From contig RFNX01000598.1 of assembly GCA_009926905.1 (NCBI GenBank), forward strand, positions 1 through 7,519: DNA of 7,519 bases, given 5' to 3'. How positions within the stretch are numbered: position 1 is the first letter of the stretch; each line of letters begins with the position of its first letter. The stretch is from Flavobacteriales bacterium. Lineage in GTDB: Bacteria; Bacteroidota; Bacteroidia; Flavobacteriales_D; Crocinitomicaceae. Both the position numbers and the translations under genes were made by a program. The notes beneath the pieces were generated by a model. That model was not told the DNA's origin. It searched no databases and saw only the letters and a list, made by a program, of their open reading frames with translations. Positions 4,047 through 7,519 of the stretch are shown one piece after another.

Positions 4047-6847
4047 CTATTCTCCCTCCGTTTCATAACCGAATTTTTCGCCTTTATCTATCGCTGGAAT
4101 TCCGTTTATCATCCAAGATGGTGCTGGTTTTCCTTGTAAATAGTGGTCAAAAAACTGGCGCATGCGAATACTTAAATCCATTTTGTAGGGCATTTTAGTC
4201 AGGTTGTGGTCGTCGTCGTTGTAGTTCAATAACCAACATGGTTTCCCCAAGCGACGCATGCCGTTGTAGATTTCAATTCCTTGGTACCACGGAACGGCGC
4301 CGTCTTTGTCGTTGTGCATCATCAACAAGGGCGTTTTCACTTTTGGTAAATGAAACAAGGGCGAATTTTCGATATACAATTCTGGTGCTTCCCAAATCGT
4401 TTTTCCAATGCGACTTTGCGCGGATTCGTACTGAAATTGACGGTTCAAACCACTTCCCCAACGAATGCCACCGTACGCTGAAAACATATTTCCAACGGGT
4501 GCGCCTGCCATTGCCGCGGCGTATTTGTTGGTCATCGTGATCAATTGTGCAGTTTGGTAGCCTCCCCAACTTTGCCCTTGCAATCCCAATCTTGATGAAT
4601 CAACAGGATAATTTTTAACGATGAAATCGGTTCCACTCACGATGCAATTGAACGCTGATTTTGCCGGATGTTTTGGCAGGTAGCGAATGTCTGGAATAAA
4701 AACGAAATAGCCTGCAGACGCGTATTCCGTAGGATTGATAACACTTGCAGAAGCTTTGGGAGCTGAATAATTCAATAAATTCTGAATTCAATTCGTAGAA
4801 ATACACCAACAAAGGATATTTTTTGGAAGCATCAAAATTCTCTGGTTTGTACAAAATCCCTTCCAAGGGCGTTCCATCGTATGCTTTCCATTTCACCAAT
4901 TCTGTTGTCGCCCAATTGTATTTACTTTGTTGCGGATTGGTGTTTGAAATCACTTTTTCATTCTTGTAATCCATGTCCATCAAACGAATTTCAGGATATT
5001 CAGATACGGTCATTCTGCGTAAAAGGATTTTGTTTTTCGTTTCATTTCTTGAAACTGTTGTTAGTTTAAAAGCCCCTGAATAAAGCTCGTGCAAGCCAAA
5101 TTCACCGTCTTTGTCATAAAATTATACAAGTGATCGCCTTTGGTTTTGGTGTTAAATCCTTTTAATACGCATCTTTCAAATCCACGTAAATACTGTCACT
5201 TGACCATTTCACCAAGTTCATTTTTACTTTCAACCTCTCCCCTTTTCTTTCAGTAAGTGAACGCAAACTTTCAGTGGCAATTTCATAGGTCCAAACATCG
5301 TATTCTGAACGAAGTAAAAAATGTGTTTCGTCTTTTATATACCCGTAATCGCCAATTGGTCCAGCTTCCGTTGGTTGCCCGTTGATGTCGTCTTTCCAAA
5401 CTACTTCGTTTGCTGTACAGGTCATACACGAAACTTTCTTGGTTTCAATATTTTTCAAATAATGATGACCTTTTTGCGGATCGAAATAATTGTAATATTT
5501 CCCTGTTGGCGACAATTCACCACCAAATGCTACAGCTGAAGCAATGAGTTGTTTTTCGCCGGTCAATAATGAAATGCGGTACACATCTTCCAAAGCAGGT
5601 TCTTTCCATTGCGCCTGAATGGCATAGCGTTCGTTGGAAGTTGCAAGTAAATAATCACCAACAATTTTCTTATCTACACTTGAACGCAAAGTATCGTCAG
5701 TCAAAGCAACGAGTTTATCGTTCTCAATATTGTAAGCATAAATTGCACTTTTCTTCTTGGTGTTTTTCAGTTCTACCAATTGTTGCGGTTGAATTTTATG
5801 ATCCAAATAATGCCAAACGTCCACTTTCACTTTTTCAGATTCCAGAAGCGTATCTTTTACTTCGGGTTTGACGCGTTTGCTTACGCCAAAAAACAAGTAC
5901 TTTCCATTGTCTGTAAATATGGGCGTTCTGTGTTCTGAAACTCCTAATTCTTTTGAAAAATCCAATTCTAAAGTATCCCCAAATATGCGTTCTTTCTCAG
6001 TTTTGATGTCGTACAAATGCAAGTCAAATTGTTTGGTTTTATTGGTATCCGCTGATGACAAAAAAGCAATTTTCGTTGAACTATTATTCCAAACTGGCAA
6101 TTCATAAGCAGACTTTTTAGGAAATTCTACAATTCCATATTCGTCATTTACGGGACAAATGGACAAAGAAAACGAATCGCTTTTCGCCTTTGAATGTTTG
6201 ATGTAGGCAACATATTTCCCATCTTCCGAAACAGAGAATTCAGTTACATTTTTTATGTATTGTCCTTTATTTTGAAAACTCGTCCATTTATAAAACAAAG
6301 TGCCATCGCTCTTTACTTCTTCTGTTTTTGCAGGTTCTTTTTTCTTGAAAAGGAAACACTTTTTTTTCTCCACAACTTTTTCCTCAACACTTTTGTCTTC
6401 CGTGGTGTAAAATAATACGCTTCCTTTTGGCGCAATTGAAAACTCTTTTAATTTCGGTACTTTCACCAATGAATCGTTCTCAAACGAACGAATAAAAAGC
6501 GAATCTTTCGGCCATTTTTTCTTATCGATTTTCTTCAATTCGCAATTTCGCAAGGTGTCAAAACCGGGAGTTACTTTGAACGCAACGAATGATTCATCGA
6601 AAGCAATTTTGGCATCTTTTCCGCGATAAAAAGAATCCAGTTCATCTCTTTTAACATTATAGATATACAAATAACCATCGCCACGCGCAGGAACGGTTTC
6701 ATACGTCACCCAATTTCCGTTTGTAGAAATTTGTTGTTTTTCAGTGCGTTTCCAATCGTTGTAGCACGTGTGATCGATTACTTTTTTCTGAGAAAATAGA
6801 GTGCAAAAAAGGGAAATACATCCTAAAAGTAGCAAGGAATTTTTCAT
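4047..6847 (-). pseudogene. Secreted S9 prolyl-oligopeptidase-family serine peptidase, broken by three frameshifts
   Basis: Read on the minus strand from ATG 6847, the gene starts with a signal peptide (MKNSLLLLGCISLFCTLFSQ) and a propeller-type region of about 560 residues containing a Lys-rich insert. The first frame ends at a TAA (5162-5164). Homologous sequence continues in a second frame (KGFNTKTKGDHLYN, 5162-5121), a third (YDKDGEFGLHELYSG to LVYFYELNSE, 5118-4780), and then the second frame again (LLNYSAPKASAS to the TAG at 4047). One missing base near 5161-5164, one missing T near 5118-5121 and one extra T at 4777-4779 explain everything and give a 933-residue protein. The alpha/beta-hydrolase part keeps GQSWGG (Ser760, codon 4569-4571), NDKDGAVPW (Asp849, 4302-4304) and DDDHNL (His881, 4206-4208). 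The family cleaves peptides in the periplasm. All three indels are in A/T runs, so sequencing error is as likely as a recent pseudogene. The start overlaps the permease stop by one base. Confidence 0.88.
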
Positions 6848-7519
6848 CAATTTGAGTTTTTTCGTTTGAGGGAAGCTAAATATACGCCTGTAAAAATGAC
6901 AAACATATAAATGATTTTTTCAAAGGTAATCGTTCCTGTATAATCATCTGACCAATTCAGTGAAGCGAATAAAAAAGCAAAAAGCATCACCATAATTGGT
7001 TGTGTGTAAATATATGAACTTGAAACAGTTGGACTCAAGTACTTCAAACCATACATCGTCAATAAATAGGTTAAGAAAGTCACACCGACAATGACATAAA
7101 TTACTTTTAAAACGATGGTTGAATTGAATTTTGAAAAATCCGTTTGAAACAGTTGTGGCAAGGTTGGCGGAAACAATAAAACGAAAACGAGTCCGAAAGT
7201 AAAAACCCAAGTAATCACCGTTAAAGGCTTGTATTTCTGCATCAAAGGTTTTGCAATCACTAAGTAAATCGCGTAACTCATCGCGTTGATTAACAAAAAT
7301 AAATCGCCTAAGGATGAATCGCCTTTGATGGTTGCGGCTTTGAATGTCAATAAAATTGCACCTGCAGCTCCTAAAATGATTCCAGAAGTTCGTACTAAAG
7401 TGATGCGTTCTTTGAGAATAAAAAAGGACAAAATCACCACCATTATTGGGTTCATCGCCATGATGATTCCAGAATTAAAGGAGGACGAAAGATTCAATCC
7501 GTGAAAGAAAAACAACTGA
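6847..7519 (-). CDS. EamA/DMT-superfamily permease, C-terminal part (5' end outside window)
   Basis: About 223 residues of a polytopic inner-membrane protein whose start lies beyond the window; the frame is open through the last full codon (Q-L-F-F-F-H-G). EamA permeases usually have two five-helix repeats and about 300 residues, so roughly the first quarter is missing. Visible are NPIMVVILSFFILKER (about 22-37), the end of the first repeat and the most recognisable EamA signature, followed by RTSGIILGAAGAILL (42-56). Further helices lie at about 70-90, 98-117, 133-157, 161-187 and 199-216. The tail LKRKNSN is basic, as expected for a cytoplasmic end. These carriers export or import small metabolites; the substrate cannot be read from sequence. 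The TGA shares its A with the ATG of the peptidase gene, indicating one transcript. Confidence 0.88.
   Translation of the reverse strand, partial: QLFFFHGLNLSSSFNSGIIMAMNPIMVVILSFFILKERITLVRTSGIILGAAGAILLTFKAATIKGDSSLGDLFLLINAMSYAIYLVIAKPLMQKYKPLTVITWVFTFGLVFVLLFPPTLPQLFQTDFSKFNSTIVLKVIYVIVGVTFLTYLLTMYGLKYLSPTVSSSYIYTQPIMVMLFAFLFASLNWSDDYTGTITFEKIIYMFVIFTGVYLASLKRKNSN

Noticed and set aside
4238..4569. Open frames on both strands inside the peptidase hydrolase domain
   Set aside because: They overlap the well-supported GQSWGG/NDKDG coding region in other frames, and their translations are Arg/Cys/Ser-rich with no family features.
4047..5161. Separate genes for the C-terminal peptidase pieces
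   Set aside because: Each piece lacks its own start context, and joined with single-base corrections they form one continuous family-like protein with an intact catalytic triad.
5321..6415. Four plus-strand open frames of 70-100 codons opposite the peptidase propeller
   Set aside because: Their composition is that of antisense shadows (Phe/Leu/Ser/Cys-rich), and the minus-strand frame has a signal peptide and family-like motifs.
6848..6850. TTG at 6848-6850 as the peptidase start
   Set aside because: The ATG directly after it begins the signal peptide and forms the standard one-base overlap with the permease stop.

Overview
The window looks like chromosomal DNA from a member of the Bacteroidota, most likely a flavobacterium-like marine or freshwater lineage (the Fluviicola/Crocinitomicaceae neighbourhood is a guess). 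The evidence is low GC, exported proteins with short Lys-Phe-Leu-rich signal peptides ending near Gln, a small protein resembling the gliding-motility/type IX secretion C-terminal domain, a Bacteroidota-style S9 peptidase with a large propeller, and intergenic repeats of a kind I recall from Bacteroidota genomes. No database search was possible.

Layout. Bases 1-1226 hold a tight plus-strand operon: the end of a CAP/SCP1-like secreted protein, a 120-residue exported protein resembling a stand-alone T9SS type B sorting domain, and a YfcE-like metallophosphoesterase. Spacings are a 1-base overlap and 2 bases. A minus-strand two-helix membrane protein of unknown function (1227-1748) meets this operon stop codon to stop codon. 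Bases 1889-2807 carry a DUF2721 membrane protein and an orphan protein resembling polymorphic-toxin immunity proteins (DUF1629/Imm11/Imm43-like).

Bases 2808-4046 are a repeat island. The order is structured element F1, a 16-bp stem-loop, repeat R-A, a DUF559 nuclease-like gene (minus strand), repeat R-B and structured element F2. F1 and F2 share one orientation, and R-A and R-B share one orientation. R-B has 36-base terminal inverted repeats whose two arms each form their own hairpin with compensating base changes. F2 closes on itself as a long-range fold and looks like a structured RNA or DNA element. This is the most unusual part of the window. A nuclease gene between two copies of a hairpin-ended repeat is what a small mobile or homing-like unit could look like, although mobility is not shown here.

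Bases 4047-7519 are a minus-strand operon: the C-terminal three quarters of an EamA/DMT-family permease, overlapping by one base a secreted S9 prolyl-oligopeptidase-family peptidase. The peptidase reading frame is broken by three single-base indels (near 5161-5164, 5118-5121 and 4777-4779). Restoring them gives one continuous 933-residue protein with an intact Ser-Asp-His triad, so this is either a very recent pseudogene or homopolymer sequencing error.

No tRNA, rRNA, CRISPR array, complete insertion sequence or replication origin was seen.
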